From Mycobacterium adipatum (GTDB taxonomy: Bacteria; Actinomycetota; Actinomycetes; Mycobacteriales; Mycobacteriaceae): a stretch of DNA of 64,000 nucleotides. The DNA lies in assembly GCF_001644575.1 (NCBI RefSeq), contig NZ_CP015596.1:868001-932000 (forward strand), in the 5' to 3' direction. Positions 1 through 8,824 of this stretch are shown here, piece after piece. A program made the position numbers and the translations under genes. Within the stretch, counting starts at the first letter, position 1, and every line of letters begins with the position of its first letter. Under the pieces are notes generated by a model that saw only the letters and a list, made by a program, of their open reading frames with translations, did not search any database and was not told the DNA's origin.

Positions 1-146
1 GCACTACCCGCGTGGACATTGATGCTGCGGTGCGGCGGGCGTATGCGCGGTTCGATGCGAGTCGGATCCGGGATTTCGTTCCGCTGTTTGTCGAGAAACG
101 CGCGCGCCGCGATCCTCGGGAGCGGTGTTCGGCCGCTTTAGTCTGA
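1..146 (+). CDS. Partial: three-helix bundle dimerization domain-like protein, 3' end
   Basis: The reading frame is open from position 3 and gives 47 residues before TGA at 144-146; the start lies outside the window. The tail contains a helical stretch (AVRRAYARF) followed by SRIRDFVPLFVEKRARR. That pattern matches small mycobacterial proteins annotated as three-helix bundle dimerization domain proteins, whose function is unknown. It points toward the minus-strand operon that ends at 279, and a strong hairpin lies between them. The family call rests on pattern memory of this short tail only. Confidence 0.6.
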   Translation, partial: TTRVDIDAAVRRAYARFDASRIRDFVPLFVEKRARRDPRERCSAALV

Positions 147-158
147 GGCTTGTCTGAA

Positions 159-189
159 GTCGCCCCCTGTCGTTAAGGCTGGGGGCGAC
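159..189. terminator. Convergent hairpin terminator
   Basis: A perfect 9-bp stem, GTCGCCCCC (159-167) with GGGGGCGAC (181-189), encloses a 13-nt loop. It lies 12 bp after the stop of the plus-strand gene and about 90 bp beyond the stop of the minus-strand creatininase gene, so it can end transcription from both sides. There is no long T tract, which is usual for mycobacterial hairpins. Confidence 0.55.
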
Positions 190-278
190 GCCTCGTTTCG
201 GGATACACCAGGGGCTGTTTCGGTTCGTGGCAGTGCTGTGTTCCGGCAGGTGGCGGGGGCCTTGCTGCGCTGCGGTGC

Positions 279-1007
279 CTAGGTTCGGCGCACCATGGTG
301 AGGAGGTCGATGAGGGTGGCGGCGTGGCAGCCGAGGTGGTCGAGGGCGGCGTGCCCTTTGGCTTCGGTCGCCAGTGAGGGGTAGCCGATGACGCCGGTGG
401 TGGTGTAGGCGCTGATGCCGAGGGTGGTCAGGTGGCGCCGGTCGGTGGCGGTGTGATCGGTCTGTGCCCAGCCGTCGCGCAGGTAGTCGGGGTGGCTGGC
501 GAGGAGGATGGAGGTTTCGAGTTCGCCGGCGTGCATATCGTCGTGGTTGCTGCTGGTGATGGCGGCGGCAGTGCGGGCCTCGGTCCAGTCTTCACGACTC
601 GGATACAGGCCCACGTTCAGCGGGCCGGCGGGCTGGTTGGCTTGCTGCACGACATTGGTGAGCACGGCGTTGCCGCCGTGCGCGTTCACCACAATCAACC
701 CACGCATGCCCTGGCCGGTCAGGGACTGGCCGATATCGGCGATGATCGCGGCCAGGGTGGTGGCGCTGATACTGATGGTGCCGGGGTAGGCAGCGTGTTC
801 ATGTGAGCAGCCGAACGTGATCGGCGGCAGCGCTAGAACCTGGTGGTGCTCGGTGATGGCTGCGGTGATCGCGCAGGCGATCAGGGTGTCGGTGCCCAAC
901 GGTAGGTGGGGGCCGTGCTGCTCGAAGGCCCCCACCGGCAGCACCGCGACCGCGCTGGTCGCGGCGGGGTCGGTGGTGGTGAGGTCGGGGATGATGTCGT
1001 GGCTCAC
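279..1007 (-). CDS. Creatininase-family (creatinine amidohydrolase-like) protein
   Basis: The 242-residue protein belongs to the creatininase superfamily of metal-dependent amidohydrolases, which includes MftE-type proteins. The metal-site pattern is present: E29, H31 and D40 in a GAFEQHGPHLPLGTD stretch, H110 in NAHGGN, and H159/E162 in MHAGELE. The length is normal for the family. The start is GTG at 1007, which overlaps the stop of the upstream regulator (GTGA), with AAGGAGAC just upstream, so the two are co-translated. The substrate is unknown. Its place in a transfer element suggests a small-molecule or peptide-processing role linked to its regulator rather than creatinine breakdown; that is inference. 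Confidence 0.85.
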   Translation of the reverse strand: MSHDIIPDLTTTDPAATSAVAVLPVGAFEQHGPHLPLGTDTLIACAITAAITEHHQVLALPPITFGCSHEHAAYPGTISISATTLAAIIADIGQSLTGQGMRGLIVVNAHGGNAVLTNVVQQANQPAGPLNVGLYPSREDWTEARTAAAITSSNHDDMHAGELETSILLASHPDYLRDGWAQTDHTATDRRHLTTLGISAYTTTGVIGYPSLATEAKGHAALDHLGCHAATLIDLLTMVRRT

Positions 1008-2206
1008 GACGGGTCTCCTTGGGTGGCGTTTCGGATGCGTGCACCGAGTGCTTGTAGCAGCGGGTCGGCGTCGTTGCGGCGGCGGTTACGCACGAGCGTG
1101 TGTGCCCGGGCAAGATGTCGGTGCGCGCGTTGTGAGGGTGCTGATTGGTAGGCGGGGATCGCGGTGTCGGCCAACACCAGCGCGAGGCGGTATTCGCGCA
1201 CAGCGATGTAGGCGTGCAGCAGCCGCATATCGGCCACGGCGCGGTCGCGATGCTGCTGGGAGGTCCACTGCGCGTGATGACCGGTGAGCAGTTCCAGCGC
1301 CTTGTCGTTGTTGCCGAGCCGTAGATGCCCGGCGGCGATGTCGCTGGCCACATAGGCGGCGTGGGCATAGGGGGCCCGATCACCAGGCACCGGGTCGATA
1401 TCACCGAGATCGAGTGCGGCGGCAGCGTGCCGGTAGAAACTGCGTTCATCACCATTGTGCAGCGCGGCCAGGGCCTGCTGGCGGGCAATGCTGGCCTTCA
1501 AGCGCCCCGCTTCGCGGCCCTCGACGAGTTCGGCGGCGTCGGCGGCCAGATCGACGGCCAGACTCGCCTCACTGTGGGCCAGAATGTTGGATTGGCGCAT
1601 CAAGATCATCGCCTGCACCTCGGGGCTGGCCATCCGCAGGTGCAGAAACGCCTTATGCGTCAAAGTTTGGGCGGCGGCGTGATCACCGAGGTCTTGGGCG
1701 ATCCAGCCGGCCACCTCGGCGATCGTTCCGGCCGCCTCAGTCACCGCGCGTTTGAGCCGTCGCGGCGCCGTTTTGATGAGGGCTTCGACGGTATCGAGAT
1801 CACGTTCCACCAACGGGCGGGCGTGCTGCGGGCCGAGAGCATGTTCGGCCTCAATATGCGCCGAGCGTTGCGCCGTGATCACCGCCAGGATGTCCTCGTC
1901 GACAGGCAGCCGCAACAACAACGGGTGCGGCAGCGGTGAGGCGATCGGCACGCTGAACAATTCATCAGGCTCGCGGCCAAACACCGCGGCCAAATCGGCG
2001 CGCCACATGTCGCCGAACGCACCGCCACGCTCGATACTCAGAATCATCTGACGCAACGATTCCCGCTGCGGGATCTCGGTATCGCCGCGTAGCCGGCGAA
2101 CGTTCTGCACCTCCACAGCCAGCTCATTGAGGCTGAACCCGTACTCGGCGCGCGCATCGCGAAGCCGCTGCGCGTTGCGCGCACGGTTCGGATCGGCGGC
2201 GGCCAT
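1004..2206 (-). CDS. XRE-family regulator with long helical C-terminal domain
   Basis: The 400-residue protein has an N-terminal helix-turn-helix region (about residues 8-70, including FSLNELAVEVQ and ILSIERGG), then about 300 residues of alanine/leucine-rich helices like the TPR-type sensor part of actinobacterial XRE regulators. The start at 2206 faces the divergent replication/transfer operon, so it is a good candidate for the repressor or maintenance regulator of the element. It is transcribed with the creatininase-like gene, which begins inside its stop codon. The ligand is unknown. The direct repeat at 2271-2290 in the divergent spacer is a possible binding site. Confidence 0.8.
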   Translation of the reverse strand: MAAADPNRARNAQRLRDARAEYGFSLNELAVEVQNVRRLRGDTEIPQRESLRQMILSIERGGAFGDMWRADLAAVFGREPDELFSVPIASPLPHPLLLRLPVDEDILAVITAQRSAHIEAEHALGPQHARPLVERDLDTVEALIKTAPRRLKRAVTEAAGTIAEVAGWIAQDLGDHAAAQTLTHKAFLHLRMASPEVQAMILMRQSNILAHSEASLAVDLAADAAELVEGREAGRLKASIARQQALAALHNGDERSFYRHAAAALDLGDIDPVPGDRAPYAHAAYVASDIAAGHLRLGNNDKALELLTGHHAQWTSQQHRDRAVADMRLLHAYIAVREYRLALVLADTAIPAYQSAPSQRAHRHLARAHTLVRNRRRNDADPLLQALGARIRNATQGDPS

Positions 2207-2270
2207 CTTTCGATCATGCCTGACACATCAGCGCAGCTCAGCACTGCCGTGCGCGTGTCGGGGTGCTACC

Positions 2271-2290
2271 GGCTGTTACTGGCTGTCACT
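2271..2290. repeat. Tandem 10-bp direct repeat, possible operator
   Basis: GGCTGTTACT (2271-2280) is followed immediately by GGCTGTCACT (2281-2290), differing at one base. It lies in the 167-bp spacer between the divergent XRE regulator (start 2206) and the transfer operon (first start 2374), where an operator would be expected. A 10-bp period puts both copies on the same face of the helix. Binding is not shown. Confidence 0.4.
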
Positions 2291-2373
2291 TCCGGCGACC
2301 ACCACCCGAGGGCTGTCCTGGGATCGCGGCACACACGACCGCACACCACAACCCAGTAAAGGACAGCAGAACA

Positions 2374-2706
2374 ATGCGTTTGAGAATCGATACCTCCGGG
2401 ACACGGTTCATCGTCACCCGGGCGGCCGAGCCGCGACTCAACTTCGAGACGGGCAGCCCCAAAATCGACACCTCCACCGGCCTGCCCCAGCATTCGGTGC
2501 AGCTGCTGGCATTGGACGACACCGGCGGCGAAGTGTTGAACGTGACGGTAGCCGGAGACCCGAACGTCACGGTCACCCAACCGGTGTCGGTGACCAGCCT
2601 GGTCGCCATCCCCTGGGCGCAAGGTGATCGCAGCGGCGTGGCCTTCCGCGCCGATGCCATCACCGGCGCCACGACAGGTGAGCAGGGGTCGCGCACCCAG
2701 AAATAA
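2374..2706 (+). CDS. SCO3933-type regulatory protein
   Basis: The 110-residue protein starts MRLRIDTSGTRFIVT and resembles the SCO3933-family small proteins that precede the FtsK-like and Rep genes in actinomycete integrative elements. I chose ATG 2374 over an upstream in-frame start at 2263, because homologs begin at this motif and AGGA lies 10 nt upstream. It is the first gene of the plus-strand replication/transfer operon, with 89 bp to the translocase gene. The family is described as regulatory, but no DNA-binding motif is obvious here. Confidence 0.75.
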   Translation: MRLRIDTSGTRFIVTRAAEPRLNFETGSPKIDTSTGLPQHSVQLLALDDTGGEVLNVTVAGDPNVTVTQPVSVTSLVAIPWAQGDRSGVAFRADAITGATTGEQGSRTQK

Positions 2707-2795
2707 CACCCCGCGGCCGAGGCGCGGCACCAAGAGCGTGTCACGCCCGGCCCCGGGTCTGTCGTCGACCACTTCGCTCACGAAGGGCACCTGCA

Positions 2796-4241
2796 ATGAC
2801 TTCAAACAATAAGAACACCAACAACACTCAATCTGACAATGACGACTGGCTCGGGGATCTGGTCATGTCACTCTTCACCGCCGCGGGATACTTGCTGTGG
2901 TGGGCGGTGCTGTTCCCCGCCATCAGTCTCCCGATCATCGCCAGCCTGGCGCTCGGCATCACCCACGGACCCCGCGGCGGGATCGTCTGTGCGATCGTGT
3001 TCTGCGCCGGGTATGCGGGGTGGGCGTGGCTGGACCCGCGGTCGTTTCGCTCGTGGGTGACCGAACCGGTACGGCGCCGCTGGTTGACCTGGTCGCGCTA
3101 CACCCGCGCCTGGGAATCGACATGCACCCTGCACGGACTGACCGCAAAACTCGGTGACCGCACCCTCACACCAACCCTGCGCACCGTAACGATCGGAAGA
3201 ACCACCGATGTGCTGGCGGTGCGGATCGTCACCGGCCACTCCCCGACAGATTGGCACAAACAATCCGAGGCGCTGGCCGCGGCCTGGCGCGCCGACCGGA
3301 TCACCATCACCGCCACCGCGCCCGGCGAACTGCGGATCACGCTGATGCGCGGGGATGTGCTGGCCGACCCGATCGCCCTACCGATGCCCACCCCGGCCAC
3401 ACCGGTGGATCTGGAGTCAGTGCGGGTCGGGATCACCGAAACCCGCCACCCCTGGCACATGCCGCTGTTGGGGCATCACCTCCTGGTCGCGGGCGCGACC
3501 GGCGCGGGTAAAGGCAGCGTGTTGTGGTCGCTGATCGCCGGGATCGCGCCCGGGATCAAGACCGGCCTGGTCCGGTTGTGTGTCATCGACCCCAAAGGCG
3601 GCATGGAACTGGGCGCCGGCGCACCCATGTTCACGGTATTCAGCCACGACGCCACCGACACCACCCTCGAACTCCTGCGCACGCTCGTCACGGTGATGCA
3701 CGAGCGGGCCAATCGGCTGCGCGGCCACACCCGGCTGCACACCCCGACCCCATCTGAGCCGTTGTTTGTGGTGGTGATCGATGAGATCGCCGCACTCACC
3801 GCCTATGTGACCGACCGCAAGATCCGCACCGAAATCGAACAACTGCTCGGGCTACTGCTCTCCCAAGGCCGGGCGGTGGGGATTTCGGTGGTGGCCGCGG
3901 TGCAAGACCCCGCCAAAGACACTCTCCCGGTGCGGCAGCTGTTCACCGTCCGGATCGGGCTGCGGCTGACCGAAGCCACCCAAACCACCATGGTCCTCGG
4001 ACAAGGCGCCCGCGATGCCGGGGCGGAATGCGACCGCATCTCCGACGCCACCCCGGGCGTGGGCTACATGCTCATCGACGGAACCACCCAACCCGTGCGG
4101 GTACGGGCCTTCCACGTCACCGACCACGACATCACCACCCTCGCCACACAGTTCCCGCGCCCCGCTCGGCGGCCGACACACAACCAGCGGCCACGCAGCA
4201 CCGACAGCGGCCGGACGCCGAACGAGGGCACTGGTGAATAA
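2796..4241 (+). CDS. FtsK/SpoIIIE-like DNA translocase (TraSA/TraB type)
   Basis: The 481-residue protein has two or three hydrophobic segments at about residues 22-80, then a motor domain with Walker A GATGAGKGS (233-241) and Walker B VVVIDE (325-330). It is shorter than chromosomal FtsK and lacks a gamma domain, as expected for the single-protein conjugation pumps of actinomycete elements, which move double-stranded DNA between mycelia or cells. ATG 2796 has AAGGG 10 nt upstream. Its TAA overlaps the GTG start of the initiator gene, so the two are translationally coupled. Confidence 0.9.
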   Translation: MTSNNKNTNNTQSDNDDWLGDLVMSLFTAAGYLLWWAVLFPAISLPIIASLALGITHGPRGGIVCAIVFCAGYAGWAWLDPRSFRSWVTEPVRRRWLTWSRYTRAWESTCTLHGLTAKLGDRTLTPTLRTVTIGRTTDVLAVRIVTGHSPTDWHKQSEALAAAWRADRITITATAPGELRITLMRGDVLADPIALPMPTPATPVDLESVRVGITETRHPWHMPLLGHHLLVAGATGAGKGSVLWSLIAGIAPGIKTGLVRLCVIDPKGGMELGAGAPMFTVFSHDATDTTLELLRTLVTVMHERANRLRGHTRLHTPTPSEPLFVVVIDEIAALTAYVTDRKIRTEIEQLLGLLLSQGRAVGISVVAAVQDPAKDTLPVRQLFTVRIGLRLTEATQTTMVLGQGARDAGAECDRISDATPGVGYMLIDGTTQPVRVRAFHVTDHDITTLATQFPRPARRPTHNQRPRSTDSGRTPNEGTGE

Positions 4242-5715
4242 CCCCACACCACCACAACTCGCCCTGCCCGGCATTCCGGATACGGTCGACACCGCCACAG
4301 TGATCGATGAGATGGTGCGCCGCGCGGCCTCGATGGGGTACGAATCATGGTGGCGGCGTGCGGAATCGGTCGGCTTCTGCGCCCACCCCATCCAACTGGT
4401 CGGCGCCGATGAATACGGGCGGCAGCGGGTGGTATGGACGCGGTGCAACAACCGCCGCGCCCACATCTGCCCCTCCTGCTCGGACCTCTACGCCCGCGAC
4501 ACCTGGCAACTCGTGCACGCCGGTGCCGCCGGCGGCCACCACGACATGCCCATCACGGTGGCCGATCGCCCGCAAGTGTTCCTCACGCTGACCGCGCCCA
4601 GCTTCGGCCCCGTCCACACCACAGGCGATAGCGCGCACAAGCAGCGGGTGTGTCGGGACCACCATCGCACCGGTGGCTATCAGCGCTGCCGCCACGGAAA
4701 ACCGTTGTGGTGCAGCACTGTCCATGACGATGATGACGACCAGGTCGGTCAGCCATTGTGTGCCGAATGCTATGACTATGTCGGGCACGTGCTGTTCACC
4801 TGGCACCTGCCCGAACTGTGGCGACGATTCACCATCGCCCTGCGCCGCGCACTCCGCAAGAACCTAAAAGCCGTCGGGGTCGACCCCGACTGGATCCGGG
4901 TGAGCTTCCTCAAAGTCGTTGAACTGCAAGCCCGCGCCATCCCACACATCCACACCCTGATCCGGCTGGACCCCCACGACGACAGTCAGCAGAGTGACTG
5001 GGAATCACCCGTGGGCGCAACCGAGCTCGCCGCGATCATCCAGCACGCCGCCCGCAGCGTCAGCCTGACCGTCAACGACCCCTGCGCGGACGATGGCGTG
5101 CGGGTGATCCTCTTCGGCGGCCAAATCGACACCCGCCCCATCACACCCACCGATCCGGTGAAGAAGGTGTCACCAGAGCAGGATTCGTCGACCGGTCGGT
5201 CACTGTCTGGCCGGCGGGTAGCGCGCTACCTCGCCAAATACGTCACCAAATCCCTAGCCGACCTCGGCATCAGCGCCCGCCGCCTGTCCACCGAAGCCAT
5301 ACCCGACCTGGACGTGTCCGAGCATGTGCGCGCAATCCTGACCACCATCAGCGATCTCGCCGACAGAGGACTCAGCGGCGTCAGGCGCTGGCTGCACACC
5401 CTCGGGTTCCGAGGTCACATCACCAGCAAATCCCGCCGCTACTCGACCACAATGACCGCACTACGCCAACATCGCGCCACCTGGACCCGCGAACAGAACG
5501 CGAAAAATACTGCACACCAGCACAACCCGGTCACCCAAGACGGGGACGGCGATGAACTGGTGGCGTGGGAGTTCGACCGCGCCGGCCACACCAGCCTCGG
5601 TGAGCGCACCCTGACCATCACCGCCGCACTACACCGCATCCAGCAACGACGCACTGCGTGCGAAGCGCTACAGAACCAGCGTCGTGACATGCAGGGCGAG
5701 GTGCCCGATGGCTAA
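4234..5715 (+). CDS. RepSA-like replication initiator
   Basis: The 493-residue protein is a rolling-circle type initiator of the RepSA family. It has cysteine-rich zinc-binding pairs (C71, C79/C82, C140, C152, C160, C176/C179), a HUH metal motif seen as PHIH (237-240), and a tyrosine motif RYLAKYVTK (Y332, Y336) that would nick the origin. GTG 4234 lies inside the last codons of the translocase gene, with GAGGG 6 nt upstream. The protein would drive replication of the excised circle. All key residues are present and no truncation is seen. Confidence 0.88.
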   Translation: MNNPTPPQLALPGIPDTVDTATVIDEMVRRAASMGYESWWRRAESVGFCAHPIQLVGADEYGRQRVVWTRCNNRRAHICPSCSDLYARDTWQLVHAGAAGGHHDMPITVADRPQVFLTLTAPSFGPVHTTGDSAHKQRVCRDHHRTGGYQRCRHGKPLWCSTVHDDDDDQVGQPLCAECYDYVGHVLFTWHLPELWRRFTIALRRALRKNLKAVGVDPDWIRVSFLKVVELQARAIPHIHTLIRLDPHDDSQQSDWESPVGATELAAIIQHAARSVSLTVNDPCADDGVRVILFGGQIDTRPITPTDPVKKVSPEQDSSTGRSLSGRRVARYLAKYVTKSLADLGISARRLSTEAIPDLDVSEHVRAILTTISDLADRGLSGVRRWLHTLGFRGHITSKSRRYSTTMTALRQHRATWTREQNAKNTAHQHNPVTQDGDGDELVAWEFDRAGHTSLGERTLTITAALHRIQQRRTACEALQNQRRDMQGEVPDG

Positions 5716-5875
5716 CCCACAGGCGCACGTGAGCAACCACCAAAGTGAAAAGTCCTACAGTCGTGAAGAATTCACCGCCTGGCTTGTGCAGTCTTGTGAG
5801 CGGCAACAGCTCGCGGTCACCATCACCAACCCGGCTGTTCTCGCCGATATCGCCACCCTGCTGCGCAGCACCTGA
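5708..5875 (+). CDS. Small conserved-looking protein of the transfer operon, unknown function
   Basis: The 55-residue acidic/neutral protein contains SYSREEFTAWLVQSCERQ and DIATLLRST. ATG 5708 overlaps the end of the Rep gene by 8 bp and has GCGAGG upstream, so it is probably co-translated. In related elements this position often holds an excisionase or a small regulator, but this sequence has no clear helix-turn-helix. Recombination directionality factors of serine integrases are diverse and small, which makes it a possible candidate; that is speculation. Confidence 0.6.
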   Translation: MANPQAHVSNHQSEKSYSREEFTAWLVQSCERQQLAVTITNPAVLADIATLLRST

Positions 5876-6230
5876 CCGAACGTGGGCGAGCACTACCGAT
5901 AGGTTGCCCGGTCAAGCATTGTTTTCGGTCTCTGGGCGCATCACGACACTTTGCGGTGGGCGGGGGCTGATGTCCAGGCCACAGCTGCAACGCGGGCGAA
6001 CCCCGGTTCGCGCCTTGACGCCAGCCCCTGGCCGCCGCGCACCATCAGTCGCGGCCAGAAAACCCCCCGGCCAACGGCCCGCCGGCGACCGCATTGGTGT
6101 GGCGGTCGCTGGTGGGATTCCCTGCTCACGGTGTCCGAAGATCGCCACAACATGACCACGCGTCCCTTCGCTACGGCAGGACACGGCGCGTCGCACCCAC
6201 GGTGGGCGCCGCACCGTCAGAATTGATCTC
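5876..6230. other. Non-coding spacer with two hairpins; possible replication or transfer origin
   Basis: No convincing gene lies here. Two inverted repeats are visible: GCGAACC/GGTTCGC (5996-6002 and 6005-6011) with a 2-nt centre, and GCGACCGC/GCGGTCGC (6085-6092 and 6102-6109) with a 9-nt loop. The spacer follows the RepSA-like gene directly, which is a usual place for the double-strand origin or the clt-type transfer locus of such elements. The function is inferred from position and structure only. Confidence 0.4.
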
Positions 6231-7046
6231 ATGACTGGTTGGCATCGCCACGCAGCAGCAACGCTGCGCAGATTGTGGCAGCGCCCCGGCCGCACGGCCG
6301 ACATCCACATGTGGCATCTCGACGCTGTCGCCACTTCCCGCGTCCAGGCGTTCCGCGACGAACGGGGACACGGCCTGGCACTGATCACCTTGCGCGACGG
6401 TGACCGCGGCGCCAGTCACGTTAACGCCGCCGAAGCCTACCGACGCACCATCTGGGCGGAGTTCTTCGGCAAGCACACAGCGCCGCCGACCCTCATCTTC
6501 AACCTGCTCAACCCGCGTCTTCGCTACAAGGGCTGGCCGAACGTCGTCGCGATCGACTACGACACCCAGGGTAGGTTCGCGCATTGCCGGGAGGTCGACG
6601 CCGAGGAACTGGCAACACTGCACCGTCTGGGCGCCCAGTGGGATCATGGCGGGGGATACGTCCCTTACACCCCGCCGCCTCCCACCCATGCCGTCGTGCT
6701 CCGGCGTATCCCGGTGCGTGAACTCCCCGGCAGCCAGCCGTTCCGAGACATGGGGCGTTACCTGGCCGTCGACTGGGCCGCAGCCAGCATCGCTGCCCTG
6801 CAGGGCAGCAGCGAACACGATCTGCCCGCGGACCTGCCGGCAGATATCGCTGAGGCCGCGCGGTCGTTGTGGTGGGACCCGATCAGCCTCATCCGCGAAC
6901 CGGGCGAGCCCTTGAGGTTCATGAACGGTCAGCACCGCGCGGAGGCGATGCGCCAACAAGGCGCAGTCGAGACGATCGTCGAAGAACTGCGGCCGGTCGA
7001 CGCCCGACCACTGCCGGGGGAGCTTCAGACAATCAGTGAGTGCTGA
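6231..7046 (+). CDS. Protein of unknown function with NGQHR motif
   Basis: The 271-residue protein is soluble and not recognised with confidence. Its clearest feature is FMNGQHRAEAMRQQG at residues 230-244, which resembles the nucleotide-binding signature of ParB/sulfiredoxin-like folds (often GxHR followed by AA). An N-terminal segment is basic. No strong ribosome site precedes ATG 6231. It lies between the replication module and the secretion cassette, so it is cargo or an accessory gene. A ParB-like nuclease, a CTP-binding protein or a DNA-modification partner are all possible; none can be shown here. Confidence 0.6.
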   Translation: MTGWHRHAAATLRRLWQRPGRTADIHMWHLDAVATSRVQAFRDERGHGLALITLRDGDRGASHVNAAEAYRRTIWAEFFGKHTAPPTLIFNLLNPRLRYKGWPNVVAIDYDTQGRFAHCREVDAEELATLHRLGAQWDHGGGYVPYTPPPPTHAVVLRRIPVRELPGSQPFRDMGRYLAVDWAAASIAALQGSSEHDLPADLPADIAEAARSLWWDPISLIREPGEPLRFMNGQHRAEAMRQQGAVETIVEELRPVDARPLPGELQTISEC

Positions 7047-7191
7047 AGCCGCTTGGCTGATGCGGCATGGCGCCCTCTGGCCCAGCGAAGGCGTGCCGTT
7101 CACCTTCTTCACCCTGCCCCCACGAGCACGGCACCGTTTCCTCGGTCGGGATGGCTGTCCGACCCGGTCCTATGCGGGCCATATCGAGTGA
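7036..7191 (+). CDS. Possible small protein, unknown function
   Basis: An open frame of 51 codons starts at GTG 7036, overlapping the last 11 bp of the upstream gene, and ends at TGA 7189-7191. The product is arginine- and aromatic-rich (VPFTFFTLPPRARHRF). Its composition looks protein-like, but the only purine-rich site (GGGGAG near 7018) is too far upstream. ATG 7060 is another possible start. It may be only a chance open frame. Confidence 0.3.
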   Translation: MSAEAAWLMRHGALWPSEGVPFTFFTLPPRARHRFLGRDGCPTRSYAGHIE

Positions 7192-7274
7192 CAGCAAACC
7201 CGTCGACGCTGGCGAACAGTGTGGTGGTCAGGTGATACTGTGCTGGATAGCTATCTGTGGTCGAGGGGGATGTG

Positions 7275-7550
7275 GTGACAGATCGGCTGGCCGTTGACGC
7301 GGCGGGGCTCGATAAGGCTGCGGTCGGCAGTGCGGAGATCGCGCAAGGACTTGCCACCGACTCCGGTGGTAACGCAGGAGGGAGCCAGCCAAGCCATGCT
7401 GGTGTGGCGGCGCTGGACCGCGCGCTGGCCGCGCTGCGGGTTGGCCAATCCCGACGGGTCGCGGGCCAGGGCAGTGATCTGCGGACCGCGGCGACGGTGT
7501 ACACCCACAGCGACGAGGCCGCCGCCGAGAACGTGACGAGGACTATATGA
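7275..7550 (+). CDS. EspC-like (DUF2580) type VII secretion substrate
   Basis: The 91-residue helical protein begins MTDRLAVDAAGLDKAAVG, as in the EspC/DUF2580 family of ESX-associated proteins. It ends with YTHSDEAAAENV, which supplies the YxxxD export signal (Y76, D80) recognised by mycobacterial type VII secretion systems. I chose GTG 7275, with GAGGGGG 5 nt upstream, over GTG 7257. The stop overlaps the start of the next gene (ATGA), so the two proteins are made together. They probably pair as co-exported helical partners, as EspC-like proteins do with larger substrates. Confidence 0.8.
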   Translation: MTDRLAVDAAGLDKAAVGSAEIAQGLATDSGGNAGGSQPSHAGVAALDRALAALRVGQSRRVAGQGSDLRTAATVYTHSDEAAAENVTRTI

Positions 7551-8824
7551 GCGCGGTGACAACACCAGTAGGTGCGCTACTGACGCGCTCACAGATCGAA
7601 ACCTGGGACAGGACCCACCTTGAGCACGCGGCAGCGCGATGGCGAATATCAGCCAGTGAATCTGAGGAACTGTTCGAACAGCACCGCCGCAACATCGCCG
7701 CGCCCGGTGGCACCGACTGGGAAGGCACCGCCAAAGACGCCGCACTCGACCGGGTCACACAGGACACCAACGTCGTACGCGCGGCCGGTGACACCGTGCG
7801 CGCCGCTGCCGACCTAGCGCAGGCCGGCGCCGACGATCTGCGGGCGGCCCAGCGGGCTGCGCTGGAAGCGATCGCCGAAGCCGAAGCCGACGGGTTTCGG
7901 GTCGGCGACGACTTGAGCGTGACCGATACTCGGCGCCTCGATTTGTCGACCATCGCCGCCCGCCACACTGCCGCCGCCGAGCACACCGAGAACATCCGGT
8001 GGAACACTGAACAACTCGTAGCCACCGACACCCTAATCGGCCGGCGGATCACCGCCAAAGCCACCGAACTCGACGGAATCACCTTCGTCGAGGAGAACGG
8101 TGGCCACGACGGCACCGTCCAGCTCGTCGACAGCGAAACCCGCGATCGGGACGCCCGCCATCCCGACGGACGCGAACGCGATCCCGACGGCGAGTACGGG
8201 CGGCGGGTGCGCGACGATGGCTTGTTCCGGCGACCCGAAGGCGGAGACAGCGGCGGCGCTGACTGGCTCGACAGCGACTGGGCGGGACGGGCCATCCTCG
8301 ATCGCTACCTGGTTGGCGGTGGCCGTGACTGGACCATCCAGGACAACCCCGAATGGTCGCAGTACATGATGGACCACAACGGGCTGGCCCGAGAACTCGA
8401 CGGCCAGGTACGTGGCCAGGCGCAACAGTCACTCAACGAGTACTTGGCCGGCCACGGGGCGCAGCGTGACTACTCTGCGCAGTTCGCGGCGACAACGCAG
8501 AACGGCGAATCCATCACCGGATACCAGTACCTCAACGGCACCAACGATGACGCGGGCGGCTTCAGAATCAACGGGACAACCCACGTGGAACCGCTATCCG
8601 CCGGCACGTACAAGGTGACGGTCGACGGCGGCTATCAGTGGAACGACATCATCGATGCCAACGCTCAGTATGCGACGGACACGTTCAAAGACCGAATCGC
8701 CGAGATCATCACCCTCGGTCAGGCGCACCCTTACCAGATTCACATCGGCTGGCACAGTCAAACCGAGTTTGTCCTCGACCAAAGCGGAGCTTTGGTCACC
8801 GCGAAAGGCTACCCGTACCAATGA
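7547..8824 (+). CDS. Putative type VII-secreted polymorphic toxin
   Basis: The 425-residue protein has an N-terminal helical domain of about 180 residues with a WEG turn at 58-60 (WxG pattern). A charged, low-complexity linker follows (about 185-240, with repeats of DPDG/HPDG type), then a C-terminal part (about 265-425) that ends in a compact globular-looking domain containing GTYKVTVDGGYQW and HPYQIHIGWHSQTEF. This export-domain, linker, effector layout is typical of secreted polymorphic toxins. The C-terminal domain is not a family I recognise; conserved-looking H395, H399 and H403 are candidate active residues. It overlaps the EspC-like gene upstream and the lipoprotein gene downstream by 4 bp each. 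Confidence 0.6.
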   Translation: MSAVTTPVGALLTRSQIETWDRTHLEHAAARWRISASESEELFEQHRRNIAAPGGTDWEGTAKDAALDRVTQDTNVVRAAGDTVRAAADLAQAGADDLRAAQRAALEAIAEAEADGFRVGDDLSVTDTRRLDLSTIAARHTAAAEHTENIRWNTEQLVATDTLIGRRITAKATELDGITFVEENGGHDGTVQLVDSETRDRDARHPDGRERDPDGEYGRRVRDDGLFRRPEGGDSGGADWLDSDWAGRAILDRYLVGGGRDWTIQDNPEWSQYMMDHNGLARELDGQVRGQAQQSLNEYLAGHGAQRDYSAQFAATTQNGESITGYQYLNGTNDDAGGFRINGTTHVEPLSAGTYKVTVDGGYQWNDIIDANAQYATDTFKDRIAEIITLGQAHPYQIHIGWHSQTEFVLDQSGALVTAKGYPYQ

